A program made the position numbers and the translations under genes. From Schistosoma mansoni (Eukaryota; Platyhelminthes; Trematoda; Strigeidida; Schistosomatidae): 64,000 nt of DNA. A model generated the notes under the pieces. It saw nothing but the letters and a program-made list of their open reading frames with translations, ran no database searches and had not been told where the DNA came from. Location: the NCBI RefSeq assembly GCF_000237925.1, contig NC_031502.1:12078630-12142629 (forward strand), given 5' to 3'. Each line of letters opens with the position of its first letter. Position 1 is the first letter of the stretch. Positions 35,201 through 47,000 of the stretch are shown in pieces.

Positions 35201-38200
35201 CCACTGTATGTCAACAATCCTTCGGAGACAACGATGATCGAACACAGAGAGTCGTCTAACATCCTCAACTCGGAGAGGCCAGGTTTCACAAGCATCGAGC
35301 AAAACTGCTCTCACCGAAGCGTTGTAAATTCGACCTTTTACAGCCAGACTAACATCACGAAGGCGCCAAAGATAGCCCAGATTGGCTTTAGCCGCTCTGG
35401 CTTTCACTATACATGAATCGATCTCATCACTCACGCCACCACCAGCACTTATGCAGCTACCTAGATACGCGAACTTCTCAACTACTTCAATCTGCTCACC
35501 ATCCAGGGTGAGTACAGGATTAGAATCCTGCCAGTCTTGTAGGAGTACTTTGCACTTCGAAGATGTAAAGCACATACCATACCTACGGACGTTGATTGCC
35601 AATTGATTAAGTGCGGATTGCATGGCTTGGGCATTATCGCACACTAAGACAATATCATCCGCATACTCAAGGTCGAGAAGTCTTTCTCCAGGCAGCAGAT
35701 CCACACCGCCATTACTTACATCCATCAGAGCTGTTTCCAGGATGTCGTCGATGGCAAAATTGAAGAGGAATGGTGAGATTAGGCAACCCTGTCTAACCTC
35801 ACTACTTAAATGGAACAATGGAGAGAGTTGGTTGTATGCCCTCACTCTACCTGAGGTGTTTGTATATAGGGCCTTTAAGATGTTAATAAACTTCTCAGGC
35901 ACACCATTCTTCAATAGACAATCCCAGAGAACAGTCCTGTTCAACGAATCGAAAGCAGCCCTGATATCAAGAAACACTACGATTGTTCGCCTGTGATAAG
36001 TATGACGATATTCTAACATTTGGCGAAGGGTGAAGATATGATCAATGCATCCTCGACCAGAACGAAAACCAGCCTGCTCCTTGCGAGTCAATATTTCTCA
36101 GCCTTTGAACAACCTACGAAGAATGACAGAAGCCAATGATTTGGACGCAATCGGAAGTAGACTTATCCCCCGATAGTTGTTACAGGAACGACGTGAACTG
36201 CTCTTAAAGATAGGGACAACTATCGACTCATTCCATGACGTTGGAACACTTTCTTGCTCCCAGACCTTTGTAAACAACTCAGTCAATTCCTTAGTCAGAA
36301 AGTCACCACCATCTTTAACAAGAGCCGGAGGTAAGTCATCCAAGCTCGGTGATTTATAACGTTTCAAGAATTGGAGTTCCTTGCGGACTTCTGCCTCGTT
36401 TGGTGGATCATTCGTCACCGGCCATGGGGGGCAGGTCAATTTGGTTGATGTTGCCAGAGCAGCAGGCCAGTTGAACTGCCCTTCGAAGGATTCTGACCAT
36501 CGTCCAAGACGTCGAGAGATGTTAGTGATTGGCATCCCATCATCCTCGTAGATTGTTTCACTCACACCAGACTTCTTGCTGCCAGTGGCTCGGATGAGTT
36601 GGGAGAGCTTCTGACAGTTACCAGATGCAGCTGCTGCTTCCATCTCATTAGCACGCTCCGACCACCAGGCTTCTCGGTCCTTACGCGAGCTTTGCCCGAT
36701 TTCATTGCGTAACAGCCCTCGGTTGTGGTCAAACTCACGGTCACTCGGAGTAGACCGACGGGCTTCGATCAGTTGTAAGGAGCCAGAAGAAACCCAGTGC
36801 TTATAAGCGGGACGTTTTGCGAAGCCGCAAGCGCCTTTACTCGCCATTCTCATGGCATCATGCAGTTGCAACCAATGCTCATCTATACTTTTCGGTGGGA
36901 TGGTAGCTAGCCTAGAAGTTAGCTTAGTTCGATACTTACTTGCAACAGAAGTTGCAACAAATTTACTAACATCAATCCGTTGATGAAGATCAATTCGTTG
37001 GCCACTGAAAAGTAAGGTAAGATTGGCGCAGACCAGGGCATGATCAGACTCCAGATAGGTACTCCAAAAGGAGTGGCAGTCTTGTACACAATCACGCCAG
37101 CGGTAGCTGACCGAGATGTGGTCGGTCTGAGTCCAGGCTTGAGATACAGAAGAAGGACGTCAGGTGGCACATTGGCGATGACTGCCGGAAGTTAGTGCTA
37201 GCCAGAAACAGGTTGTGGTATGTGCAAGGTTTAAGTAGACGGTCCGCGTTATCTGTCCTACGACCAACAATTCCCCATCGGCCACCTATAAGACTCTCTT
37301 CTGTGCCTAGACGCTTGACCTGTGCATTCAAGTCTCCGGCTAGTACTACAATATCTGCCGAACGCACTTTCTGGAGAAGAACAGTTAACTGATGGTAAAA
37401 CTCATCCTTGATTGCATCTGGGCTGCAATCTGTCGCGGCATAGGCGGAGATGACGAAAAGACACCGTTTCTCACCGATTTCTTCTCACTTTGGTGGAACT
37501 TTCTAATCTAACAGCACATAACCGACTGTTAATGGGGATCCAATCGATTAGTGCTGCCTCAGCTCTAGCGTTTAGTGCAACACCAACGCCAGCAAGACCA
37601 GACGAAGATGCCACAGGGTCCCCGGATAAGCGCACGTGAAACAAGCTTTTCGAGGCGACAGATGGAGAACGAATTTGTAGTACTTCACTAGAGTCTTGAA
37701 TACGGGTCTCGGATAGACAACAAACATCAACATTAAGACTTTCTAAACACATAGCCAGCCCTATCTGTTGTCCGATCTGCATTAGTGTGCGAATGTTGAA
37801 GGAAGTCAGCTTGAACGGCGTACGTGGTTTCAGAAAGGCTGGTTCAGTATTCCTAATCGGTGTAAGCATTCACTTTCAACCAGACAGTGACTGGAGATCG
37901 TTTAGATAGAACAGAGTTTCCACCATGGGCGAGCTACTGCATAAGTTGGAAAGGAAGGATACACAATTTGGGAATAAAGGGAGTGAAAAAGCGACGTAGT
38001 AAATAATAATAATAATAATAATAATAATGGTAGTAATAATAATAATGATAATGTAAATTGTCTTTCTTCTATTAGGAACGAGAGCAGTGTAGTTAGTGTA
38101 GTGCGTCATTTCATGCCATTTGTGTGTAGGCTGTGATACTGCCCGGGTGCCCAAACCGAAGCAGGTGGTTTTCTTAGGGGGCCACACCCGGAGCCTTTGA

Positions 38201-39604
38201 CCTAAATGTCTGATCCACAAGGCAGTGGAGCATCGTGAGGAGATGCAGTCCCATGGTAGCCGGTGACCAACGATTGGTTCGTGCGCCATTTTTTCCTACA
38301 GGATACTGGAGCCCATGTGCACCATTGGTTTGGAATCAGGGTTTTCCAACTCCCCTAGGCGGACCCTCCGTGTCCACCAACCCGGGTAAAGTGCCGGACA
38401 TTCACTTTTCGTCCTCTCACTTTCGTAAATAACACCCATGGCGCGAGAAGTCAGTGAGTAGGACTTCCCTGGTAGAGGCTATATATTCGCGTGGCCATGT
38501 AAGAGCATTTGGAGAGGGAGAGCGGACTCTCCCCACTCTCGGCCGTACCAGGACATTTGGGGGCCACGGGGACACAGGCCTTATAGAGTACTGTTCTAGA
38601 CTCATAGTCGTTGAAATTATCAATTATCCGTAAGTCTACATGCTTTCTAACTGATCGAATTTGTTTGTTTAGATGTCAGACAATTCGAGCGACTATTTGA
38701 AATATCTGTTTCATGATATTCCCCACTGTATTTTGAAAGTTAAGAATGATATGTTAGTCGTAATATGCATAATTTTATTTGTTTGCTGTGTTTTCAATGA
38801 GATGTTAAAATTTAAAACTATTATCAATAGGATGGGATATTTCATCGTTACTTGTGTTTCATGAACATGTATTAATTGTTCACTAATGATTTTAATCTTA
38901 ATACCAAATTCTATCTGTATATATTATTCATTAGTTTTCCAATAAATTGTTAACCATATTTGCAAATGTAACATGTTCTTTTTAAAGCTTTATCCGGTTT
39001 TGTATCAATTTAGTGAATTATAGAAGTTTCATCTGGATTGTTAACAATTCGAAGAGTTTATGGTGCCTGACTTGAGGTGCTTATTCGAACTCGGTCCCTA
39101 ATTTTTGTGTTTCGACAACTGAACAGTATCATTAGCTCTCAATCAATCGTACCTTAGTTACCGAGCTTTTGCCTATTCTTAAGCTCGGACCATCTGAGTA
39201 ACCACGATATACTGTGAAGGTTAAATTTTAACGATAATCATGTATAACTTCTTCACGGGTGGATAACATGCTCACATGTCATCATTCTAGCCAAGTCACT
39301 AGTCCAGTTTTCTTGTTTCTAAATTAATTCAACTAAAATATAAGTCAATTAATGTGTAAATTTATCAGCTAGTAATATGATATTCTGTAATCCTTAAAAC
39401 ATTCACAAAATATTTTTTTCCTTCCCAGGTCTAGTAGCACATGATGGTTTTCTTTATATTATCGGTGGTGAAGATGGTGAGAATAATTTGACCAGTATAG
39501 AAAAATATGATCCTATTGGAAATACTTGGTCAATACTTCCAAGCCATTTAACAATTGGTCGAAGCTACGCTGGTGTGGCCATTATTGAACGGAGTTTTAT
39601 TTAA
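20253..39604 (+). CDS. KLHL3: KLHL2/KLHL3-like BTB-BACK-kelch protein
   Basis: Family role: CUL3 ubiquitin-ligase substrate adaptor; the vertebrate KLHL2/3 proteins target WNK kinases. Exons in consistent phase: 20253-21290, 22567-22685, 23601-23800, 25427-25631, 26382-26745, 27989-28460, 29315-29531, 30158-30312, 39429-39604 (981 residues). Residues 1-346 are Ser/Asn-rich and disordered-looking. The BTB domain begins near residue 375 ([34 protein letters not shown]). The BACK domain has [30 protein letters not shown] and [12 protein letters not shown]. The linker [10 protein letters not shown] and [17 protein letters not shown] closely match KLHL3. Kelch repeats follow ([47 protein letters not shown]). 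A Ser/Asn-rich insert of about 45 residues splits the first kelch region. The symbol is by similarity; KLHL2 is equally possible. Confidence 0.93.
24317..25062 (+). mobile_element. TIR-bearing tRNA-like SINE, interrupted
   Basis: It lies in KLHL intron 3. The ends are inverted repeats of about 40 bp (24317-24356 and 25023-25062; shared core GTTAGACTACCA). Next to the left end, on the minus strand, is a decayed hammerhead-like block (AGGACGAAATG...GTCCAG). The centre has a tRNA-like A-box region (GGCTCAGTGATTTAGAGG near 24899). The right arm repeats a decayed hammerhead block in the opposite sense. A 391-bp RTE fragment splits the element. Related copies lie at 49598-49920 and 62800-63047. A lone right end lies at 30735-30790. 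Confidence 0.75.
24486..24876 (+). mobile_element. 5' fragment of RTE family C with target duplication
   Basis: It is flanked by AAACATTGACACC (24473-24485) and AAACATTAACACC (24877-24889), a 13-bp duplication of SINE sequence with one difference. The insert begins with a GC-rich 5' UTR, then an ATG at 24636 and the start of the APE endonuclease ([27 protein letters not shown]). A TAG replaces the family's Trp codon before NVRT. It ends inside the endonuclease: RT and 3' tail are absent, the reverse of the usual 5' truncation. Confidence 0.8.
30313..31186. other. Start of the 9.1-kb last KLHL intron
   Basis: The donor GTAAGA opens the intron that runs to 39428. The stretch is AT-rich. The only recognisable feature is the right end of a TIR-bearing SINE near 30735-30790 (GGTTCTCACTGGTGGTCTAA and a terminal GATTCATGA). 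Confidence 0.55.
31191..31440 (+). repeat. Left LTR, visible part
   Basis: The first 250 bp of the upstream LTR, beginning TGTGGTG and cut by the N gap. It is identical by eye to the start of the downstream LTR. Confidence 0.9.
31441..31640. other. Assembly gap (200 N)
   Basis: A fixed-size run of 200 N inside the left LTR/leader of the Gypsy element. The round size suggests a placeholder, so the true distance is unknown. Collapse of the two identical LTRs is a plausible cause. Confidence 0.95.
34047..34317 (+). repeat. Right LTR
   Basis: A 271-bp LTR starting TGTGGTG and ending CAACA, followed by the GTAT target duplication. A purine-rich tract lies immediately upstream at about 34032-34046. 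Confidence 0.9.
34652..38638 (-). mobile_element. RTE-clade LINE (family A), near full length, broken
   Basis: It lies antisense in the last KLHL intron. In element order: a GC-rich 5' UTR (38600-37870) containing an (AAT)n tract at about 37998-38055; the APE endonuclease from ATG 37869 ([29 protein letters not shown] near 37115); a linker; then RT ([53 protein letters not shown]); and a C-terminal domain (RWLGHVLRM) ending at 34826. The 3' end is a TAAATAAATAAA tract near 34664. The catalytic Asp residues are present. Stops interrupt the frame before LTRKEQAGF (36098-36100) and before the QTDHI block (about 37160), with frame changes further 5'. CATGCTTT at 34644-34651 and 38639-38646 may be the target duplication. 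Confidence 0.88.
38647..39428. other. End of the last KLHL intron
   Basis: AT-rich sequence leading to the acceptor TTCCCAG at 39428. No repeat or gene was recognised; a 63-codon frame at 38673 has no supporting context. Confidence 0.45.
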
Positions 39605-42100
39605 ATGTACACTATGTGTAGGCTGTACATGTGCGCGCTCGTGTATGCCGGTGTACGAATGCATAATTATATAATACGGAAGTGGTTTGCAGTTGAATTA
39701 TTATTATTATTGTTTCCAGTTACTTACTTTTACTTCGAGTTTTATTTTCTTACAATGTATTACTATTAATTTTAAGTTTTGGGATTATTTTATTTATTTA
39801 TGTATTTATTCTTACTACCTTTATTGTTTTTTCCGTTCTCGTTTGATTCGTCCTACAATTTGTTTTGATTCATATTTTGTTTCATGGTATATAAACAACT
39901 GTAGCATTGATAATTCACTATGCTATGCATTCATCCATTCATCTTGAAGTGTTTGTTTACTTGAATATTTTGTTGGCATATTTTTATATGTCTTAGTGTG
40001 AATTTTCTTACCACTGCCAATCTATGTGCACGTACACACTGAAAATTTAATATCTTGTCTTATTTACTTCGAACTGTGTTCTCTTTCATTACAGCTTATT
40101 CTGTCTAGAATAAGAAAGTGATGATGAGTCATAGAACAATCAAAATCTATTACTCTGCTTTTGTTTTAGAAACTTTCAGTTCATCTACTGGAGTTGCTGG
40201 ATCAAGCTTCAGATTCACACAGACCTGTATCAGACTGGCTTGTTTGGTTGGTTTTCACCAGTGCTTCCTATTCTCAACCTAGTATTTGTATAGATGTATC
40301 CCAGATATGTTATATGTATTTCAAGAATGTAGTTACTAATACGAGTTATCGCTCTATCTACTAAGTAGTTGTATCTTTAGTGCTGGGCGTGACATATATC
40401 TTAATCTGTGAATTTGTGTTTAACTAGCTACGATTTTCCTAAATGAAAACACCAAGATATTTATATGGGTTTAATTTCTAACACTACAAAATGGTGGACT
40501 GAAGCTGGATTTTGTGGGTTGAAGTCGGCGATATCGTGGTTAAGGTTAGTGAAATCGAATTAATAAATCTTAAAATTAGTGGCGATATCGTAATTATTTG
40601 TGTGAATAGTTAACATAAATGTACCAGTCACTCGAAATCTTCCTTTCACTCTAAGTTATTATCTTCTGTTGGTTCATTGTATTTTATTTGAGGTGCTTGG
40701 TCTCATTGTACTTTGCGTTCACCAAATCAGTTGTGTGAGGGCTTGGAGACTCCATTTATTCCTCTTTAACTGTCTCAGTTTGTTTTCGGTATGTGTTAGT
40801 AATCGAAACACCTATATATGGTTGACTTGCATTGATTTTTTGATGTTCTCTTCATCAATTCACGTCGTTAATTCTGACCGCTATTTATATTTCCATCATT
40901 TCAGTTTTTTAAGAGTGTGTTCAACATACATCAGTGAAATATGTTATACCCACTGTTCAAAACTTCGTTTCAAGATCTAGATTGTTTTTAATTTGCATCA
41001 ATAAGGTGGTCCGATCCAATTTTCTTGGGATTCCCCTATAATTCCATAAACCATTAACCTTGAATAATCTCTTAAACTCAAGATAATTGGTTATAGTTTA
41101 CATATTTTGGTTGTCGCTCCTTTAAGAAACTTTTAATATACGTAGGTTCACTTCTAACTTAATGAAAATTAGCATAATGACAGGTTAGTTCTTCAAGCTG
41201 TAATGTAACTACTTACAACCTACCATTATATTTTGCATCAATAGAAATACAGCTTTGTAACGATTGGATACTATGAGAAGTTCTGCGAAGTTATTTTAGA
41301 TCTTCCTGAAGTAGAAATATACACTTGTCACTGAAGCTGTATTCTTTTAATTCACGATGAGAAATCATGATTCAGTATTGATGTTGACTTTATTCCACAA
41401 ACTCCACTGAATACTTCCAAAAATAAGTTTTCACACAGGTGGATTCATTAAGTTAGTAAATTCTCTGGTAGATTCATAAATGATCCTATTATCCTCTAAG
41501 TTTCCCTGAACGTGAATTAGTTGAGACTACAGTTTAGTAACGAATTAATCAGTTTTCAGAATAGAGTTTCAAGGCTACGGATATAAAGTAATAACGTATT
41601 TAATAGAAATTTTATGGTCGCTGATCGATTATTAAATAAGGGTCACCAATGAGAATTCGGACTATGGTTATCGGTAAGATTAAACTACATCAACGACTTT
41701 AATAGACTTATCAGCTAATTAGAAGGAAAAATTAGTAAGCAATTTGTGATAAAATGTTGCAAAACAGGTGGATGAACAGTTTCGACATAATTGAGTGGTC
41801 AAGATGAGGATTGGGAGTCAGGAGTTAAATTTAGGTCGAATTCAGCGTCAGAGTTAGGATATATGGTTAGAGTGAAAGGATATGTTTTAATCACGCAAAC
41901 ACTAATTGTTCTCTAAATCACGTACGACCTGCATCAAGAGCAGGTATACTTTAAAATCATTACAATCACTAAATGCAATAGGTGAATAATTCAGGATGTA
42001 TAAAGACGGTTATTAAGTCCAACAGAAGTTTACGGTACGGGGAATATAAGAATGCCGAACAACCACGATTAATGCAACAGTATGTGTGATTCAGATAGAA
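39605..42100. other. KLHL 3' flank, convergent intergenic region
   Basis: This holds the presumed KLHL 3' UTR and intergenic DNA before the convergent CEP290 end. The first few hundred bases are T-rich. I could not place a canonical AATAAA with confidence. No RNA gene or exon was recognised. Confidence 0.4.
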
Positions 42101-42109
42101 TAGCACAGG

Positions 42110-42780
42110 ACCAGAAACTGTCACTAGGGCCGGCACCTTAGAGTTCCTCACCAGCAATTGCCTTCGATCTTGCCGGGGTTTCGACATGTGGGCTGGACTT
42201 TTTGACCGTAAAGCTTTCATTGATATTCTGAGCATCAGGAAAAACCACGTAAAAGTGAAATGGAATAGGTACAGCACAAAAAGCAGCAATATCACTTCAC
42301 CGATCTGGTGCAAACCGGAAGACGAGATGACAAAAGAGAAATCAAACATCTCCAAAGTAAACAGTTCCAGTTGCGAGAAACACCACATCGGATAAAGTGG
42401 ACGTCTTCTTTGCCTGCGTGAACATCAATTGGCCGTCAGACGCCACTACATTTCTTCGCTTATATCAATGCATGTTGGATAGAAGGAATATCAAGCACAC
42501 CAGGGGATTTTTAGAAGCTTGACACTCAGATCAACTAGCAATCAACAAACATATTGAAATCGATCCAGTCTATCAATCAGGATGATAATAATAGACAAAT
42601 ATAGGAACAATCAGATCGAAGGGAGATACAATCAAAATGAAGAGGCAGATAATGACAGGTTGAACAGTAACTAAACGTGATCGAGGTCGACAGAACAAGC
42701 TGCGAGTCATATAGGGGGGAATTAAGAATTTAGCTTTCATTTCAAAAGACAATGTTCTACGCAACGCCATACATTCTAAT
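42110..42780. repeat. Compositionally distinct block, probable old repeat
   Basis: This block is less AT-rich than its flanks and has paired open frames on both strands (plus 42186-42395, minus 41969-42388 and 42573-42770). None shows a known domain. The composition resembles transposon relics elsewhere in the window, but I found no second copy here. Confidence 0.3.
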
Positions 42781-42989
42781 TGATGTGCCTTTTGATTGTT
42801 TATTTTGTTGAAGACCAGTTACTTCCATTACTTTTCCGATTGTTCAGGGGCGGAAGAAATTTCTCACAATGTCATTATAAGAGACCTTAAAGTCTGTCTC
42901 GATACTTCACTCTTGACTAAAGATTAACAATCTCATTATTTCAATGAACCATTGATTTCGGCATCCCAAGATTTCATAAATGCGCTGTT

Positions 42990-43445
42990 ATAGCCGGATG
43001 AGAATAATAAATGGTAACTGTTGTAATATATTTCGGGACTAGTACTATGCATATATTTTATTGTATAATTGTTAAGTAACTAAATTATTCCTATTCGTGT
43101 TTCTCTTATCATAAGCTATATTTTGACCTATGAACTATTATTATACGATTTACCATTCTTCAATTATGCCCTGTCTATCATTTTCTATCTCCCTTACAGC
43201 CACATTTGGCTAAATCTTGTACAAATGCTGTTTTCCTATTTATGGTACGATGTGGTTTGTATATAAACCCAGTATGTCTGAAATATACGATTCATATCGC
43301 AGAGGCTGCTATTAGTGTTCTGGACTTAACAAGCGGGGCTAGGTGGGAAGCAAGGACCGATAAGGACTGTAGACTGCTCGTACGGGTTTTATGTGTTATT
43401 AATCCGGTCGATAATTCACTATATTCTAATTGGCGGCATCGTTAC
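42990..43445 (-). repeat. LTR-like interspersed repeat, second copy
   Basis: The reverse complement matches 13317-13790 through most of its length, including ACAAGATTTAGCCAAATGTG and TTAAGTCCAGAACACTA. It lies in the intergenic space between KLHL and CEP290. A forward 83-codon frame at 43206 is a by-product of this repeat. It is an old solitary copy of unknown family. Confidence 0.55.
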
Positions 43446-44018
43446 GTCATATACTGATAGGAGCACAAATCCACAAGATATAACATGAGGAACACTATTA
43501 CGCAAGACAACTTGTGGTTTCTGCAGAGTAGGTTACCTAACGGGATCTCAGTTTTACTTAATTATAGTTTCATTAAACACCCAACAGCGAATCGTGCAGC
43601 GTGACGTATTTTATTTTAAGAACTTTTGTTTAGTCATACTGTACCTAGGTCAAATGCTAGATGCTACGTTGTTTGATACATCTTTGTGAACGATTGTTAA
43701 TCATTCCAAATGATTATTGAACAAATGGTTATGATATATTTAACCACATAATGACGACTCTGTTTCGGTTTCAGCAGTCGAGTTGTTTCTATAGTTTATC
43801 ATAATTGACTCAAAAACTGATAACGGAATATACATTTACTTGCTAAGTTACTGTTAGATTAACTGCGGAAACTTAATTTTTTATATTTCTTTAACGAGAA
43901 CAAAAAAGTTTATATTATTTAGCATAAGAGCTCATAACAATAATGCCCGTGTGTACACAAACAACAGTGATTCATTTCAAGTTCTTTACGATGCTTCAAG
44001 TGATTGCCATGACTTAGT

Positions 44019-47000
44019 TTAACCGAGTTGTTTATTATAGTCTGATTGTTCAGGTGATTTCTTTAATTTGTCCAATTCTTGACGTAAACGTTCTATTTGA
44101 TCTGTCATCTCTTGATTTTTCAATAAAACCTGTTTGGACAATAATAATAAAATGATAATTAAGCGTAAAAGTATCTTCCTAACGTTTTTCTATCAGTGGT
44201 TACTTTTTACAGTCTGGATCATAAAGATATACAAATGCCATATTTAAAAATTCCAGAAAAAACTGTACAGAAGCGATAATTAAAGATAGTATCTGTTTAT
44301 TAGGTAAGTTTTAAATAAATATCTCAGTAGAACTACTCTTAATCTATCGATCAAACAGTAAGTTCGTCAGACCTACAAGTTTGAGTTTTGATTTATTGGA
44401 GTTACTAGAATAACTTTAGACAAATAATCACCAACATACAAATATGGTATGAATGTCAATTCACTTTAGCAAATAAGTAATGGTTTGTGTAATCATACTG
44501 TGTCGGTCAAGGATGGAAACTACTTACGATATTGAAAGGAACAAGAGTAGGAAATCAGATATGAAATCTATCAATTAAAAATGGAATACCTTATTCACTG
44601 ATCTGCTTGTATACATGAAAAAGAATGTGATTGTTTTCCCTCAACAGTCAGTTGATATACAGCGTTTTGTGAGTGACCTAAATGCCACAGATTTTGCTAC
44701 CTTAATTATTGTGGTAATAATACTCTAAATTGAATAGATATTCAGGTCATAGAATTCCGTTTTATTAAAGAAATGGCTAACCGCAGTTATTTGTACATAC
44801 ACAAAAGATGGTTCTGAGTCGTAAAAATCTGAATATTGAAATATTTGGTTGACTACTGATGATCACTTTGTAAGTAGCCTTGTTCTGTATTTTTCTCAGA
44901 AACTCGCTCCCACTTTGTGCTAGTTTATTTACACACAGTGTTCATATTTCGTTAACTTGATAGATACATTATTAACACAGAAATAATATAAGAAATCTAC
45001 ATTTTGACTTAATAAATAAAAATTATAAAAGCTTTCAGTTCAACAATTTAGAATTTTATGGATCCATTATAAATGGATCTCGGTACATATTAGATTAAAA
45101 CCACTTAATTTACACTATGAAAAAATTTTTGTAGAATCATATATATAATGTTAGTTAACAACTTAATACTATTCTCTTTTTAGTGTCAGTTTTTGTATTA
45201 TTGACCAAGAAACAAACTGTCTATTGCTCATTACTGTCCAGGGTTTCCTGTTGATCACCTCCAACCACCATCTTATCTCAATATATAGTGCACGCAGTGT
45301 CGAGCCACCTAGACTAGTGGCCACATTGCAACTTGATCGATAGCATTCGATCAGCACTAAGAAGGACTTGACACGCATGACATTGATCACCACCCAGTGA
45401 TCAATCAATTGTGATTACATCTCAGTCCTACAGGAGGTTGGTCGCGGCCCGAATAGCTCAGTGTTAACGTCTCTGACTGTGAAGCTGAGTGACACGGAAT
45501 CGAATCCGTTAGGGAGCACCAGTTCCCTCAAGATTACAGGTACATCTTGCTGACGAGTGCCAAGTAGCACGAAACCCGGGTCCAGGGTTTCCTGTTGACC
45601 ATCTCCAACCACCATCTTAAGGCTGATTTATTTGGTAAAGACGAGAAAAGGATTTTAAATAAGCAATTCAGAATTTATTTTAAAATAACTAGACAAAAAC
45701 TGTTTATCTCAATAATTTCAGTCTGGGTGTTTTTATCATTCGGTTGACCTACATATATTTCGAAGGGGAATATGGTTGTCTGAATTTTTTCAAGAAAAAT
45801 TGTTTATCAATGTTTACAAAAATGTTTTCGTATTATCGATAAGTGTGAATGTAGCTCATTAATTTTATTTTTCCGAATACAACAACAATAAAAAAACTCA
45901 CTTCTTCATAATTCTTTCTTAAACTGTCATATTGATGCATTAATTTAGCTGTTCCTTGTTCATTCGCTAATCGACGAATGAATAGTTTTGATCCTACGGT
46001 TAATTGTGCTGTTTCAAGTTCAATTTTTAAGCGTTTTATCTCTGTTTTATATTGATTCAATTCATTATGTGATACTGGTCCAGGTGCACACTTCAAACGT
46101 TCATTCTCAGCTTGACTACGTTGTAATACCTTTTTTAAACAAACTATAATTTTTTCTAATTCTTTTGGGGACTTTCCACTTTCACCAATCTATTAGAAAT
46201 AGGTGAAATGCAAATTATTGATTTTTACGATTTATTAGACAAATTAAATTAAGTTGTACAAAATTATAGTCATTATCTGTATTTAATAGGCGTGCCAAAA
46301 ATAATAAAAATGTAATAAACAGTTAATTCTTCCCTGTCTAGGAATACTAAATGATGTCTATTCTCGATGAGATATAAAACCAAACGAAAATCTTTCAAGT
46401 TATACACAAAACATATTGATGTTTAGGCATTGAATTCGAATACAATGTTCACTAATTTTGAAGTTTGATAACACCATCTGATAACATTTATTACTGGAGA
46501 ATTCAATGGTTCTGAAGTAAAACAGTCAATTATTTAGGTAGTCACTAATATTTCAAGGCGTTTCAATAACAGGACTTCCATAGAATAGAATTGAACTCGT
46601 ACGGTATTGACGCTCGACATACTATAAACTTGATGAAATAGATTTTCGTGAGGGATGCTTCATACTTGTGACAATATGGTTTAAACCAAAAAGCTTCAGT
46701 AAGTAAGTGGTAAAAAGGGACTTTGTAATAGTTTTTAATGACATTAAGGTCAACCCATAAATCTTAAATGTTAAAAGCTCTTTTAATTTAAAAGTATGTT
46801 TTTATTATATGAATGGTTAACTAAGTATAAGTTCATGTGCTCAGCTTTAAGCCTTTCGTCTTGTGTTAGAGGTAAAACGTTGTCACCAAAACAAAAGTAC
46901 ATGAGTTGAGGTTGATGAATGCATGGTATTTAGCACTAGTGGTTTCAACTTCATTCCAACGTTCAGGTGTCTGTAAATTTTTCTACATTGTTATAGGGAT

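Noticed and set aside
34909-35996. Plus-strand frames of 73-124 codons
   Set aside because: They are shadows of the RTE reverse transcriptase on the minus strand.
45446-45525. tRNA gene candidate
   Set aside because: A and B boxes are present but the cloverleaf is poor, and the segment is the head of a hammerhead SINE.
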